Assembly (NCBI GenBank): GCA_029261875.1
Contig: JAJDAL010000025.1
Location: 124,001 to 188,000, forward strand
Source: Deltaproteobacteria bacterium
GTDB lineage: Bacteria; Myxococcota_A; UBA9160; JAJDAL01
Length of the DNA stretch: 64,000 nt
Reading direction: 5' to 3'
The first letter of the stretch is position 1; each line of letters starts with the position of its first letter. This document shows positions 51,358 through 60,683 of this stretch, piece by piece. A model generated the notes under the pieces. The model was not told the origin of the DNA. It worked only from the letters and a program-made list of their open reading frames with translations, and did no database searches. Position numbers and translations under genes: made by a program.

Positions 51358-53022
51358 GTGCCCGGCAACCCTTCCAGATCGACTTCGACCCGCTCCTGGA
51401 TGGACGGAAGCGCTGGCCGCGCGGGCCTGCTCGCCCTGTTCATCGCGGCGGGTTTCGCCGCCTACGCGCAAGCGATGGACGGAAGCTTTCTTTCGGATGA
51501 CGAGCACTACGTCCAGAAGAACACCTATATCCAGGAATTGACCCCCGGGAATCTTATCGAGATTCTCAATCCTTGGGGGGTGGTACCCCGGATCGTCGAG
51601 AACTACGCGCCGGTCCATTTGCTGTTGCACGCCGTCGCGTGGCAGATGTTCGGCGAAGACGTTCGCGGCCACCACGCGGTCAACGTGGTCTTCCACGCGC
51701 TGGCGTCCTGGTTGTTGGTGTTGTTGTTCCGCCGCGTGGGGATCGGAGTCGTGCCTGCCCTCTTGGCGGGAGCGATCTTCCTCCTGCATCCCGCCAACGT
51801 CGAGGCGGTGGCCTGGATCTCGCAGCTCAAGTCCTCGTCGGCCCTGGTCTTGTCGCTGGGGGCGCTCTTGCTCTACACGACCCGTCCGGGCTGGGCCACG
51901 CTGTTGTTTGCACTGGCGCTCCTCGCCAAACCCCCAGCGGTGTTCGCGATCCCGGTTGCGTTCCTGATGAGTTGGGTGCGGAGCGAAAGCGCGCAAACGC
52001 CAGCGCGCTACGGCTGGCTCCTGGGTTGGGTGGGTGTCTTTGCGGCGTTTGCCTGGGTCGAGTTCGGAGCCTTCTCCGACACCGCGGGAAATGCGCCGCA
52101 GATCTATCCGGACCCCTGGGTCCAAGCGCGCAGCGCGGTCGCGATCGGCCTGCGCTATCTCGTCATGGCGACCACGGGGTTCGGCATTTCCGCGTTCCAC
52201 GAACCCGCGCCCGTGACCTCGAACGCGGATCCCTGGTTTCTCGCCGCGCTCGTCGTGCTGGCGCTGCTCGCCATTCGCTTGTTCGTAACGCTCCGAGCGC
52301 GTCGCATGGAAGTGGTCTTCTGGGTGTGGGCTGCGGCCTCCTTCGCGCCCATCTCCAATGTGATCCCGCTGCCGTTTCCGCTGGCGGACCGCTACCTCTA
52401 CTTCATTCTGCCGGGACTGCTCGGGGCGCTCATCCTGATGGGCACGACGTTCTTGCCTCGCCTCGGCGCGTCGCGCCGCGGCGTCGAGATCGCGTTGTTG
52501 GTGGGGAGCGTCGCATTGCTCACCTCGTTCGGATGGAGGAGTTACGAACGCGCGCGAATCTGGCGTACGCCCTCCCTCGTGATGGCGGACGCGGAACGAA
52601 ATTATCCCGAGGGAACCGCGGCCAACACGAGGGCGGCCAAGCGTTGGGCCCAGGCGGGGGACGTCGACCGGACCGTCGCGCACCTGCGCGCCGCCTACGC
52701 GCGCGGCTACAACCGGATCGACCATTTGATCCAAGAGCCCGCCTACGCGCCCATGCGCGGCGACCCGCGCTTCCAGGCCCTGTTGGTGGAAATCGCGACG
52801 GATCTGCTCACGTTTCTCAGTCAGCGCGAAGAACCCGCCCAGCAGGAGCTGCTCGTCATGGCGCTGGCCCGCCACATCCGCGGAGAAACCCCGGAGGCGA
52901 TCGAATTGCTCGAACGAGCCCTCGCCCTGGGCGGTCCCCGCACGGAAACGGTGCAACAAAACCTGGACGAGTTGCGGCGCGTCGAACGCATGCGGGCCCG
53001 CGTGCGGGGCGATTCCCGCTAG
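51358..53022 (+). CDS. TMTC-like membrane protein with C-terminal TPR-like region
   Basis: 554 residues from GTG 51358. The first-loop motif is SFLSDDEHYVQKNTYIQELT, the acidic pair expected of TMTC-type GT-C proteins, followed by YAPVHLLLHAVAWQMFG and HPANVEAVAWISQLKSSSALVL, which match motifs of the protein at 20662 (HPLHVESVAWATERKDVLSG). LALLAKPPAVFAIPVAFL is also shared. About ten helices come before a soluble tail with WAQAGDVDRTVAHLRAAYARG and IELLERALALGG, weak TPR-like units. It lies between two minus-strand genes and is probably transcribed alone. Substrate unknown. Confidence 0.75.
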   Translation: MPGNPSRSTSTRSWMDGSAGRAGLLALFIAAGFAAYAQAMDGSFLSDDEHYVQKNTYIQELTPGNLIEILNPWGVVPRIVENYAPVHLLLHAVAWQMFGEDVRGHHAVNVVFHALASWLLVLLFRRVGIGVVPALLAGAIFLLHPANVEAVAWISQLKSSSALVLSLGALLLYTTRPGWATLLFALALLAKPPAVFAIPVAFLMSWVRSESAQTPARYGWLLGWVGVFAAFAWVEFGAFSDTAGNAPQIYPDPWVQARSAVAIGLRYLVMATTGFGISAFHEPAPVTSNADPWFLAALVVLALLAIRLFVTLRARRMEVVFWVWAAASFAPISNVIPLPFPLADRYLYFILPGLLGALILMGTTFLPRLGASRRGVEIALLVGSVALLTSFGWRSYERARIWRTPSLVMADAERNYPEGTAANTRAAKRWAQAGDVDRTVAHLRAAYARGYNRIDHLIQEPAYAPMRGDPRFQALLVEIATDLLTFLSQREEPAQQELLVMALARHIRGETPEAIELLERALALGGPRTETVQQNLDELRRVERMRARVRGDSR

Positions 53023-53034
53023 CGCGCCTTCCGC

Positions 53035-54141
53035 CTAGCTGCGACGAAGAGAAGATTCGAGTGCGGAAACCCGGCGATGGCGTTCGAAAGCGAGCTCGAT
53101 CAGGCGGTCGAGAATTTCCGCGTAGGTCTTGCCCGAGGCGATCCACATGCGGGGAAACATCGAAATCTTGGTAAAGCCCGGCAGGCTGTTGACCTCGTTG
53201 ATGAAGATCTCCCCACTCGTGCGATCCATCAGGAAATCGACGCGCGCCATTCCATCGCCTTCCAGGAAGCGGAACGCATCGAGGGCGAGCTTGCGCAGGT
53301 TTTTCGATTCGGCGTCGCTCACCGGTGCCGGGATGAGGAGTTCGCTGCCTTCTTCCTCGTACTTGGCCCGGTAATCGTAGAATTCCCGGTGACTGCGAAT
53401 TTCACCGGGGATCGAGGCTTCCGGCGGGTCGCCGCCGAGCACCGCGACTTCGATCTCTCGCGCATCGATGGCGCGTTCCACGAGAATCTTCGTGTCGTAG
53501 CGCGCGGCTTCGGAAAGGGCTGGAGCGAGTTCTTCGGCGGTCTTCACCTTGCTGATCCCCACCGAAGAACCCACGGCATTGGGCTTCACGAACACCGGCA
53601 GGTCGAATTCCTTGAGGATGCGTTCGCAGGTTCCACGGGGATCGTTGCGGCTGGCTTGGCCGTCGAGTGCGACCCAGGGAACGACGGCGATTCCTTCGGC
53701 GCGCAGCAGGCGCTTGGTGACGTCTTTGTCCATTTGCAGGGAGGAACCCAACACGCCGGATCCCACGTAGGGGAGGCCACTGAGTTCGAACAGGCTCTGA
53801 AGCTTGCCGTCTTCTCCGCCAGTTCCGTGGACGATGGGGAGAAACACGTCGACGGCGATCCGCTCGTCGTCTTCTCCCACCAGGGGGGACGCGCCCGGCA
53901 CCGCATCGAAGCGCAGTACTTCGCCGTGGACGGCTTCATCGAGGGGCAGGGAATCTTCGCCGGCATGCCAGCGCCCGTAGTGATCGATCGCGATGGGGAT
54001 GACGTCGTAGCGCTCGGGGTCGAGGGCTTCGAGCATGCAGGTCGCGGATTGAACCGAGACTTCGTGTTCTACGGATCGACCGCCAAATACCAGTGCGACG
54101 CGCGGCTTGCCAGAACGAGTGGTTTCCGTCGATTTCGTCAT
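53035..54141 (-). CDS. ddl: D-alanine--D-alanine ligase
   Basis: ATP-grasp ligase that joins two D-Ala for peptidoglycan precursors; cytoplasmic. 368 residues from ATG 54141, within the normal range. Visible: VALVFGGRSVEHEVSVQSA at the N-terminus, LPIVHGTGGEDGKLQSLFEL, VGSGVLGSSLQMDKDVTK, FVKPNAVGSSVGISKVK, MARVDFLMDR, and the ATP-grasp end INEVNSLPGFTKISMFPRMW. The family usually reads HGxxGEDG and GSSxG, all satisfied. It stands apart from the mur cluster, as is common for Ddl paralogs. It is convergent with the TMTC-like gene and divergent from the C45-like gene. Confidence 0.95.
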   Translation of the reverse strand: MTKSTETTRSGKPRVALVFGGRSVEHEVSVQSATCMLEALDPERYDVIPIAIDHYGRWHAGEDSLPLDEAVHGEVLRFDAVPGASPLVGEDDERIAVDVFLPIVHGTGGEDGKLQSLFELSGLPYVGSGVLGSSLQMDKDVTKRLLRAEGIAVVPWVALDGQASRNDPRGTCERILKEFDLPVFVKPNAVGSSVGISKVKTAEELAPALSEAARYDTKILVERAIDAREIEVAVLGGDPPEASIPGEIRSHREFYDYRAKYEEEGSELLIPAPVSDAESKNLRKLALDAFRFLEGDGMARVDFLMDRTSGEIFINEVNSLPGFTKISMFPRMWIASGKTYAEILDRLIELAFERHRRVSALESSLRRS

Positions 54142-54254
54142 GATCCGCCTCCCCCATGAGCGGAATCCCAGGGTAGCAAGCCGCGCGCCTTGACCCCTAT
54201 GGGCACCCGACATAGCCTGGGCCGCGCGGATTCGGGCGGGGGCGAAGGGAAACC

Positions 54255-55307
54255 ATGATCGGGCGGATCGAGTGCAAAGGGGCGCCGCGCGACCTGGGGT
54301 TCGACCAGGGAAGCGCCCTGCGGGATTCCGTTCGCGAAGAGCTCAAGATCGTCGAGCGCGAAACCGTCGGGGGACGCTTCGGCTGGCTGCGGCTCTCGCG
54401 CCGGCGGGCCGCCCGTCGGCGGGTGGCGACGGTGGAGCGGGACCTGTTGCGTTTCTTTCCCCAGCAAGCGGACCGCCTGGCCGGAATGGCGGCGGGAGTG
54501 CGCTGTTCGCGCAAGCGCTTGGTCGGACCGCTGGTGCGCGAATTCTCCGACGGAACCGAGACGGGACTTCGGGTCACGGGCGGTTTGCTCCTCGCCGTGG
54601 ACCCGAAGCGAGGTCCCGGCCACCCGCTGCTCGGCGGAACCGTGGATCTTTCTGCGAAACGCTCGATGCTGCTCGCGCTGCGCCACAGTCAACCCGATCA
54701 CGGCATGGCCTCGATCGAATTGGTCCTGCCCTGGATGGCCTCGGGTCTCGCGGGCGTGAACGAAGCGGGCTTTGGGATCGCGGTGGCGTCGGGGCCCTCG
54801 ACGGATTTGCACCAGCAGGTTTGCGCGGCATCGGGAATCCATTTGTTGCAGGACTGCTTGCAGAGCTGCGACGGGGTCGAAAAGGCCATCGAATGGTGCA
54901 GCAAGCGTCCGGCCGGCGGCGTGGTTTCGCTGCTGTTCGCGGACGCTTCGGGCGAGGTTGCGGGGATCGTGATCAAGGGCGATCGGCGTACGGTCTTGCG
55001 CCCGGATTCGGGACTCCTGGTTGGCCTCTCCCATCCCGACCGACGCAGGACCCTCGAGATCGCCTGTCGGGATCGCCCGGCGTTGAACGTCGAGCAATTG
55101 CACAGCGTGTTCAGCACGCACTCCGAGGGGGGCGTCCAGGTGCGCTCCGGATCCGTGTGTCGGCACGGCGGGCCCACGGAAACCCAGGCCAGTTTCTACG
55201 TCGATGTCGAAAAACGCGAATTGACGCTCCTGGAGGGGCGCCCCTGCGAAACCGACCTGGCCCAGAAGCAAACCTTCGGATTGGCGGTTTCAGAAAGCGC
55301 CGGGTGA
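54255..55307 (+). CDS. C45-peptidase/acyltransferase-like protein, probable nucleophile loss
   Basis: 350 residues. The N-terminus MIGRIECKGAPRDLGFDQGSAL and the later GHPLLGGTVDLSAKRSML, ASGLAGVNEAGFGIAVAS and LQSCDGVEKAIEWCS blocks follow the plan of C45/AAT-like Ntn hydrolases. In that family an autocatalytic Gly-Cys starts the mature enzyme in a block shortly before the PLLGRNLDW-like motif; here the block reads DGTETG (99-104) with no Cys, and LGGTVDLS replaces LGRNLDW. It may be a non-proteolytic relative, or use another residue. No signal peptide is visible. It converges with the LOG-family gene, with an 18-bp overlap. Confidence 0.62.
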   Translation: MIGRIECKGAPRDLGFDQGSALRDSVREELKIVERETVGGRFGWLRLSRRRAARRRVATVERDLLRFFPQQADRLAGMAAGVRCSRKRLVGPLVREFSDGTETGLRVTGGLLLAVDPKRGPGHPLLGGTVDLSAKRSMLLALRHSQPDHGMASIELVLPWMASGLAGVNEAGFGIAVASGPSTDLHQQVCAASGIHLLQDCLQSCDGVEKAIEWCSKRPAGGVVSLLFADASGEVAGIVIKGDRRTVLRPDSGLLVGLSHPDRRRTLEIACRDRPALNVEQLHSVFSTHSEGGVQVRSGSVCRHGGPTETQASFYVDVEKRELTLLEGRPCETDLAQKQTFGLAVSESAG

Positions 55308-55856
55308 CCCGCTGCGAGCGGAGAGGCTGCGCTCGCAGATTGCCAGCGCCTGGCCCGCGTCCGTCGCGACTTCGAACGCGTCGCGAATCGCCGGCTTCTC
55401 GAAGCCATCGGAAATCGCGCGCTCGATCTGCGCGAGCAGGGGGGCGTAGTAATCGCGTGCGTTGAGGAAGACCAGCACGCGGTCGTGCAGGCCGAGTTTT
55501 CGAAACGAAAGAACCTCCGCGAGTTCTTCGAGGGTTCCAACGCCGCCCGGCAGCGCGATGAAGGCATCGGCCGCCTCCTCGAGGCCGCGCTTGCGCGCGC
55601 GCATGTCTTCGACGACCGAAAGCGTGACGCCCGTGTGGTGAACGTCTTCTTCGATGAAGCGCCGCAGGATGACGGCGTCCACGCGCCCGCCGGCGCCGAG
55701 TGCACCGTCCGCCAGCGCACCCATCAAGCCGGTGCGGCCTCCGCCGTACACCAGGGTATGGCCCGCCTTGGCGATGGATTCACCGAGGTCGTGCGCGACA
55801 GCCAGGTAGGGTTTTGCGCTGCGGCGGCTCGAACCCGCGTATACGGTGATTCGCAA
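55290..55856 (-). CDS. LOG-family protein (nucleoside monophosphate phosphoribohydrolase)
   Basis: 188 residues from a TTG at 55856, with AGGAAG upstream; the frame extends to 55928 but that part overlaps the helicase gene. ITVYAGSSRRSAKPYL, VYGGGRTGLMGALADGAL, MRARKRGLEEAADAFIALPGGVGTLEE (the PGGxGTxxE nucleotide motif at 103-111) and FLNARDYYAPLLAQIERAI match the LOG family, which cleaves the N-glycosidic bond of adenosine or cytokinin riboside 5'-monophosphate. The usual physiological role in bacteria is not settled. Its start lies 10 bp after the DEAD-box helicase stop, so the two may be co-transcribed. It overlaps the convergent C45-like gene by 18 bp. Confidence 0.9.
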   Translation of the reverse strand: MRITVYAGSSRRSAKPYLAVAHDLGESIAKAGHTLVYGGGRTGLMGALADGALGAGGRVDAVILRRFIEEDVHHTGVTLSVVEDMRARKRGLEEAADAFIALPGGVGTLEELAEVLSFRKLGLHDRVLVFLNARDYYAPLLAQIERAISDGFEKPAIRDAFEVATDAGQALAICERSLSARSGSPGAF

Positions 55857-55866
55857 CGAGGTCTTC

Positions 55867-57309
55867 CTAGGAGGAGGACCGTCGCCGTCGCCGCTTCTTC
55901 CGCTGGGATCCGCCGCCGCCACCACCACCGCTATCGCGGCGCGGCTCGAGTCGCTCGGGCTCGACCGCCGCCACGTCTTCGGGACGGACGGTGGTTTCCG
56001 GGCGGTGTTCGCGCAGGTAGGCGGAGCAAATGGCCGCGAGTTCCCGGGCCCCCTCGGTGGTCGACGCCAGGTCTTTGACCAGGGGGATGAGTCGGTCGAC
56101 CTTGAAGGACCGTTCGCGTTCGGGGATGGCGCGCACTTCCTGTTCGACCTTGTTGGCCAAACGTACGCGCATGCGCTCGAGAATGTCCTTCTCGGTCGGA
56201 ATGGGCCGTTCTTCGATTTCCATCTTGTTCACGTTCTGGAGGTAATGGAAGTTTCCGATGTCGAGTCCCGACACGATCGAAATCGCCATGCCGGCTTTGC
56301 CCGCCCGTCCGGTGCGCCCGGTGCGGTGCAGGTAGGTTTCCGGCGAATCCGGCGTCGCGTAGCTGATGACGTGGCTCAAATCCGAGATATCGATGCCGCG
56401 CGCCGCAACGTCCGTCGCGACCAGAAAGCGCAGTTTGCCGGCCTTGATGAGTCCCATGGCGCGTTCGCGGGCGGCTTGGGTGAGATCGCCGGAGATCTGG
56501 TCCGCGTCGAAACCCATGCGCTTCAAGTAGGCGGTGACGAAGCGTACGTCGTCTTTGGTGTTGCAGAAGACGATGGCACTCTCGGGGTCTTCGTACTCGA
56601 TGATGCGAACCAGGTTGGCCTGTTTCTCGGCGGCTTGGGAGATCGAGAAGTAGTGCTCGATTTCGCTGGGCGCGACCTGTCCTTCGGACAGGGATACGAA
56701 TTGCGGATCCTTCAGGAAGACTCGGGAAAGAGAGCGGACCTTCTCCGGCATCGTCGCGGAGAACAGACAAGATTGACGTTCGTTCGGGATGAAACTGTTG
56801 ATCTCGCGCATGTCGGGCCAGAAACCCAGGGACAACAGCTCGTCGGCTTCGTCGAGCACCAGGGTCTTGAGATGGCTCAGGTCCAAGCGCCCCGCACCGA
56901 GATGGTCGAGGATACGCCCGGGAGTACCCACCACGATGTGAGCCCCTTCGCGCAAGCCATCGAGCTGCGGTCCGTAAGCCACCCCACCGTAGATGGGCAG
57001 GCAACGCACACCGCGGTGTTTCCCCATGGCGGTAATCTCGGCGGTCGACTGATTGGCGAGTTCCCGGGTGGGGGCGAGGACGAGCCCCTGGGTTACCGCC
57101 TGATCGGTATCGACGTTGCAGATCAACGGGATTCCGAAGGCGCCGGTTTTCCCGCTGCCCGTGCGGGCCTGCACGATCAAGTCGACCCCGGTCTTCATCA
57201 GGGGCAGCACGCGTTCCTGAACCGGCATGAGGGATTCCCAGCCGAGATCGCGGATGCCCGCGAGGACATCTTCCGGGAGTTCTTTCTTGAAGTCGTAGGG
57301 CGAGGTCAT
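55867..57309 (-). CDS. DEAD-box ATP-dependent RNA helicase
   Basis: 480 residues. The order is standard: Q motif near [15 protein letters not shown], motif I ARTGSGKT (48-55), [27 protein letters not shown], motif II DEAD (153-156), SAT (184-186), then [21 protein letters not shown] and [12 protein letters not shown]-terminal extension follows, ending in a glycine run ([12 protein letters not shown]) and a lysine/arginine stretch (RKKRRRRR) suited to RNA binding. It fits the DeaD/RhlE/CsdA group used in ribosome assembly and cold response; the subgroup cannot be fixed. The gene precedes the LOG-family gene on the minus strand and diverges from gatC. Confidence 0.95.
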   Translation of the reverse strand: MTSPYDFKKELPEDVLAGIRDLGWESLMPVQERVLPLMKTGVDLIVQARTGSGKTGAFGIPLICNVDTDQAVTQGLVLAPTRELANQSTAEITAMGKHRGVRCLPIYGGVAYGPQLDGLREGAHIVVGTPGRILDHLGAGRLDLSHLKTLVLDEADELLSLGFWPDMREINSFIPNERQSCLFSATMPEKVRSLSRVFLKDPQFVSLSEGQVAPSEIEHYFSISQAAEKQANLVRIIEYEDPESAIVFCNTKDDVRFVTAYLKRMGFDADQISGDLTQAARERAMGLIKAGKLRFLVATDVAARGIDISDLSHVISYATPDSPETYLHRTGRTGRAGKAGMAISIVSGLDIGNFHYLQNVNKMEIEERPIPTEKDILERMRVRLANKVEQEVRAIPERERSFKVDRLIPLVKDLASTTEGARELAAICSAYLREHRPETTVRPEDVAAVEPERLEPRRDSGGGGGGGSQRKKRRRRRSSS

Positions 57310-57431
57310 TGAAGGACGCGACGATATCAGATTCCCCGATTCGCCGCGCGCGGCCCCGACACGGCTCCCGGGCGGTGGGCGCCGGACCGGCCATTCTTGT
57401 GAATCTCCCAGCAGGCTCCTAGGCTCCCGAC

Positions 57432-57734
57432 ATGGCGCGCATCACCCGAGAGGAAGTGGAGCGCATTGCGGATCTGGCCCGGCTCACGCTTTCGGCCGAG
57501 GAAGCGCAAGCACTCACCCACGACCTCGACACCATGCTCGAATACGTGCAGGCCCTGGACGGCCTCGACACCCAGAATGTCGAGCCCACCGCCCATCCGT
57601 TGCCGGTGGCAACCGCCCTGCGGCCAGACCGGGCGCGCCCGAGTCTGGCGCCCGAGGAAGCGGTGGGGAACGCGCCCGAGCGCGAAGGCTCGGCATTCAC
57701 GGTTCCCAAGGTGATCGAGGGAGTGGAGTCCTAG
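57432..57734 (+). CDS. gatC: Asp/Glu-tRNA(Asn/Gln) amidotransferase subunit C
   Basis: 100 residues. [21 protein letters not shown] followed by [24 protein letters not shown] is the typical GatC sequence; the C-terminal half wraps GatA and GatB. GatCAB converts misacylated Glu-tRNA(Gln) or Asp-tRNA(Asn) to Gln-tRNA or Asn-tRNA, replacing a direct synthetase. The ATG at 57432 is preceded by no strong ribosome binding site. gatA starts 2 bp after its stop, making gatC-gatA-gatB an operon. Confidence 0.95.
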   Translation: MARITREEVERIADLARLTLSAEEAQALTHDLDTMLEYVQALDGLDTQNVEPTAHPLPVATALRPDRARPSLAPEEAVGNAPEREGSAFTVPKVIEGVES

Positions 57735-57736
57735 GC

Positions 57737-59203
57737 ATGGCCCAACGCCTCGGCACACTCTCCGAGCTGCGCGCCGCACTCGACGACGGGCGGACCTCTG
57801 CCTCGGACGTCGTCGCCCAGGCGCTCGGCCGCGCGCGGGAACTGGCGCCTGCGTTCGCCGCGACCCGGGGACTCCGCGCGGACCGCGCCGCCGAGGAGGC
57901 CCTCCAGGCGGACCAGCGCCGGACGGCGCGCGCGCTTCGATCCGTCCTCGATGGGATCCCGCTTTTATTGAAGGACAACTTGAACCATCGCGGCGAACCC
58001 ACGACGTGTGCTTCGCGAATCCTCGATGGTTACGTATCCCCCTACGACGCCACGGCGGTGGAGCGGGTGAAGGCCGCCGGGGGGGTCGTGATCGGCCGTA
58101 CGAACATGGACGAGTTCGCCATGGGGTCGTCGACGGAGAACGCCTGCGATCAACCGACCCGCAATCCCTGGGATCCGACGCGGGTGCCCGGGGGATCGTC
58201 GGGCGGATCGGCGGCGGCGGTCGCGGCCGGCATCGTGCCGGTGGCCCTCGGCAGCGATACCGGGGGGTCGGTTCGCCAGCCCGCTTCCTTCTGCGGCGTG
58301 GTGGGGATCAAGCCCACCTACGGCCGGGTGTCGCGCTACGGCCTAGTGGCCTTTGCGTCGTCCCTCGATCAGGTGGGCGTTTTTTCGCGTACGGCGGCGG
58401 ACGCGGCGGCGCTCCTGCAGGTGATCTCCGGGCACGATCCCCTGGATTCGACTTCCCTCGACGAACCGGTCCCGGATTACGCCGCCGCGCTCGACGGGGA
58501 CGTCGCGGGCCTGACGATCGGTCTGCCCCGGGAATACTTCGTCGAGCAGGGCGTCGATCCCGACGTGTTGGAACGCGTTCGCGATGCGGTGAAGGAACTC
58601 GAACGCGCCGGTGCCAAGACCTGCGAGGTCTCCCTTCCCCATACCCCCTACGCGGTGGCGACCTATTACCTGATCGCCATGGCGGAAGCGTCGAGCAATC
58701 TCGCTCGCTATGACGGGGTTCGCTACGGCCACCGCGCGACCGGGGCTCATGACCTCCAATCCATGTACAGCCGCACGCGATCCGAGGGCTTCGGCGCCGA
58801 GGTGAAGCGGCGCATTCTGCTCGGTACCTACGTGCTATCGGCGGGGTACTACGACGCCTATTACCGCAAGGCCCAACAGGCCCGCACGCTGCTGCGCGGT
58901 GACTTCGAAGCCGCCTATCGCAGCTGCGACTTGATCCTGACCCCGACGGCACCCGAAGTCGCGTTCGCGTTGGGAGAGCGGTCCGCGGATCCGCTGCAGA
59001 TGTATTTGAGCGACATCTTCACGGTGTCGGCCAACCTAGCGGGCATTCCGGGAATCTCCGTTCCCTGTGGGTTCGCGCGAGATCTGCCGGTGGGATTGCA
59101 ACTCCTGGGGCCCGCTCTCGGCGAATCCCTCTTGCTGCGCGTAGCCGATGCCTACCAACGCCGGACGGATTGGCACACGAAGACGCCCCCGGAGGCTTCG
59201 TGA
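57737..59203 (+). CDS. gatA: Asp/Glu-tRNA(Asn/Gln) amidotransferase subunit A
   Basis: The amidase subunit, which releases ammonia from glutamine for the transamidation at GatB. 488 residues. The amidase-signature catalytic triad is complete: Lys79 (LLKDN), the cis-Ser in GGSSGGSAA (152-160) and the nucleophile Ser178 in SDTGGSVRQ (173-181). These positions match the well-characterised bacterial GatA numbering. [15 protein letters not shown] is also typical. The stop overlaps the gatB GTG start (GTGA), so translation is coupled. Stop and spacing on the 5' side place it in the gatCAB operon. Confidence 0.96.
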   Translation: MAQRLGTLSELRAALDDGRTSASDVVAQALGRARELAPAFAATRGLRADRAAEEALQADQRRTARALRSVLDGIPLLLKDNLNHRGEPTTCASRILDGYVSPYDATAVERVKAAGGVVIGRTNMDEFAMGSSTENACDQPTRNPWDPTRVPGGSSGGSAAAVAAGIVPVALGSDTGGSVRQPASFCGVVGIKPTYGRVSRYGLVAFASSLDQVGVFSRTAADAAALLQVISGHDPLDSTSLDEPVPDYAAALDGDVAGLTIGLPREYFVEQGVDPDVLERVRDAVKELERAGAKTCEVSLPHTPYAVATYYLIAMAEASSNLARYDGVRYGHRATGAHDLQSMYSRTRSEGFGAEVKRRILLGTYVLSAGYYDAYYRKAQQARTLLRGDFEAAYRSCDLILTPTAPEVAFALGERSADPLQMYLSDIFTVSANLAGIPGISVPCGFARDLPVGLQLLGPALGESLLLRVADAYQRRTDWHTKTPPEAS

Positions 59204-60678
59204 GCGCCTTGCAGGAAGTGATGGAGCGCTACGAGGTCGTGATCGGTCTCGAGGTGCACAGCCAGCTCCGCACGGATTCGAAGCTGTTCTGCGGTTGTGC
59301 GGTGCGCTACGGCGATCCCCCCAATCATCACACCTGCCCGGTTTGTCTCGCGCTGCCGGGCGCCTTGCCGGTGTTGAACGAACGCGCGGTATCCCTGGGT
59401 GTGCGGGCCGCGCTCGCCACCCATTGCAGTGTCCAACCGCAATCGATTTTTGCGCGCAAGAATTACTTCTACCCCGATCTCCCGAAGGGCTACCAGATCT
59501 CCCAGTTCGAGGAACCGCTTTCCACCGGCGGCTGGCTCGAGATTCCGATGCCCGACGAGGCGGCCGCGGACGCGGTGCGGCGAATCGGAATCACGCGGAT
59601 CCACATGGAGGAAGATGCCGGGAAATCGATCCACGACGATTCGGTGGCCGGGGGCGACGGGTCCCAGGTGGATTTGAACCGGGCGGGCGTACCGCTGCTC
59701 GAAATCGTTTCCGAACCGGACCTGCGCTCTCCCGAAGAAGCCGGTGCTTACCTCCGCACTCTGCGTCAGATTCTCCGCTACATCGAAGTTTCGGATGCGG
59801 ATATGGAGAAGGGGCACTTTCGCTGCGATGCCAATGTCTCCCTGCGGCTCCACGGTGCGTTGGATCTCGGCACCCGAACCGAACTCAAGAATCTGAATTC
59901 CTTTCGCTTCGTCGAAGCCGCCATCGCGGCGGAAATCGAGCGCCAGGCCGAGGTGCTGGACGGCGGAGGCGCGATCCAGCAAGCGACTTTGCTCTGGGAC
60001 CGCACGAGCGGGCAAACACGCGTCATGCGCTTGAAGGAAAATTCCGACGACTACCGCTACTTCCCGGAACCCGACCTGATTCCGGTGAACATCGACCCGC
60101 AAGCCGTGCACGACATCCGCGCTGAACTTCCCGAACTGCCGGACCAAAAGCGTGAACGCTTCGTCCGGGAACACGGTCTGTCGGAATACGATGCCGGGTT
60201 GCTCACCGGGAGTCGTTCTCTGGCGGATTTCTTCGAGGCATCGACCGCGGCCTACGGGAAGGCCAAGCCCATCGCGAATTGGCTGCTGCGCGATGTTTTG
60301 CACGCCCTCAACGAACGCGAGGCCGAGATCGACGAAGTGGCGCTCGTGCCCGAAACGCTGGTCGCGCTGTTGCGCATGGTGGACGCCGGGCGCGTGACGC
60401 CGAAGAGTGCCCGGGAGCTGATTCCCGAGCTGGTCGCCCGGGGGGGCGACGTGGAAGCCCTGGTGCGCGAGCGCGGTGTCGAGGCCGTATCCGACGCGGG
60501 GATCCTCGAGACCGCGGTGGCGGAGGTCCTGGCGGACAACGCCGACGCCGTGGCACGTTTTCGGTCCGGAGAAGATAAGATGTTGAACTTCCTGATGGGG
60601 CAGGTCATGCGCCGCACCAGCGGGAAAGCATCGCCGGCGGCGGTGCGCGATATTCTGGCTGCAAAACTAGGGGGGTAG
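59200..60678 (+). CDS. gatB: Asp/Glu-tRNA(Asn/Gln) amidotransferase subunit B
   Basis: The kinase/transamidase subunit that phosphorylates the misacylated tRNA carboxylate and accepts ammonia from GatA. 492 residues from GTG 59200, chosen for the GTGA overlap with gatA and GGAGG upstream; ATG 59221 is a close alternative. Visible: [62 protein letters not shown], and a C-terminal tRNA-binding tail ([17 protein letters not shown]). The operon order gatC-gatA-gatB is common. The AsmA-like gene starts 5 bp after its stop and is likely part of the transcript. Confidence 0.96.
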   Translation: MSALQEVMERYEVVIGLEVHSQLRTDSKLFCGCAVRYGDPPNHHTCPVCLALPGALPVLNERAVSLGVRAALATHCSVQPQSIFARKNYFYPDLPKGYQISQFEEPLSTGGWLEIPMPDEAAADAVRRIGITRIHMEEDAGKSIHDDSVAGGDGSQVDLNRAGVPLLEIVSEPDLRSPEEAGAYLRTLRQILRYIEVSDADMEKGHFRCDANVSLRLHGALDLGTRTELKNLNSFRFVEAAIAAEIERQAEVLDGGGAIQQATLLWDRTSGQTRVMRLKENSDDYRYFPEPDLIPVNIDPQAVHDIRAELPELPDQKRERFVREHGLSEYDAGLLTGSRSLADFFEASTAAYGKAKPIANWLLRDVLHALNEREAEIDEVALVPETLVALLRMVDAGRVTPKSARELIPELVARGGDVEALVRERGVEAVSDAGILETAVAEVLADNADAVARFRSGEDKMLNFLMGQVMRRTSGKASPAAVRDILAAKLGG

Positions 60679-60683
60679 AACCG

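Noticed and set aside
15413-53022. One of the polytopic proteins as the missing exosortase
   Set aside because: None is the right size (about 250-550 residues with Cys, Arg and His catalytic residues in the EpsH/XrtA arrangement); all fit GT-C-like or other families better.
54142-54254. tRNA or small RNA gene between ddl and the C45-like gene
   Set aside because: No cloverleaf, terminator or promoter pattern could be seen in this or in any other intergenic gap.
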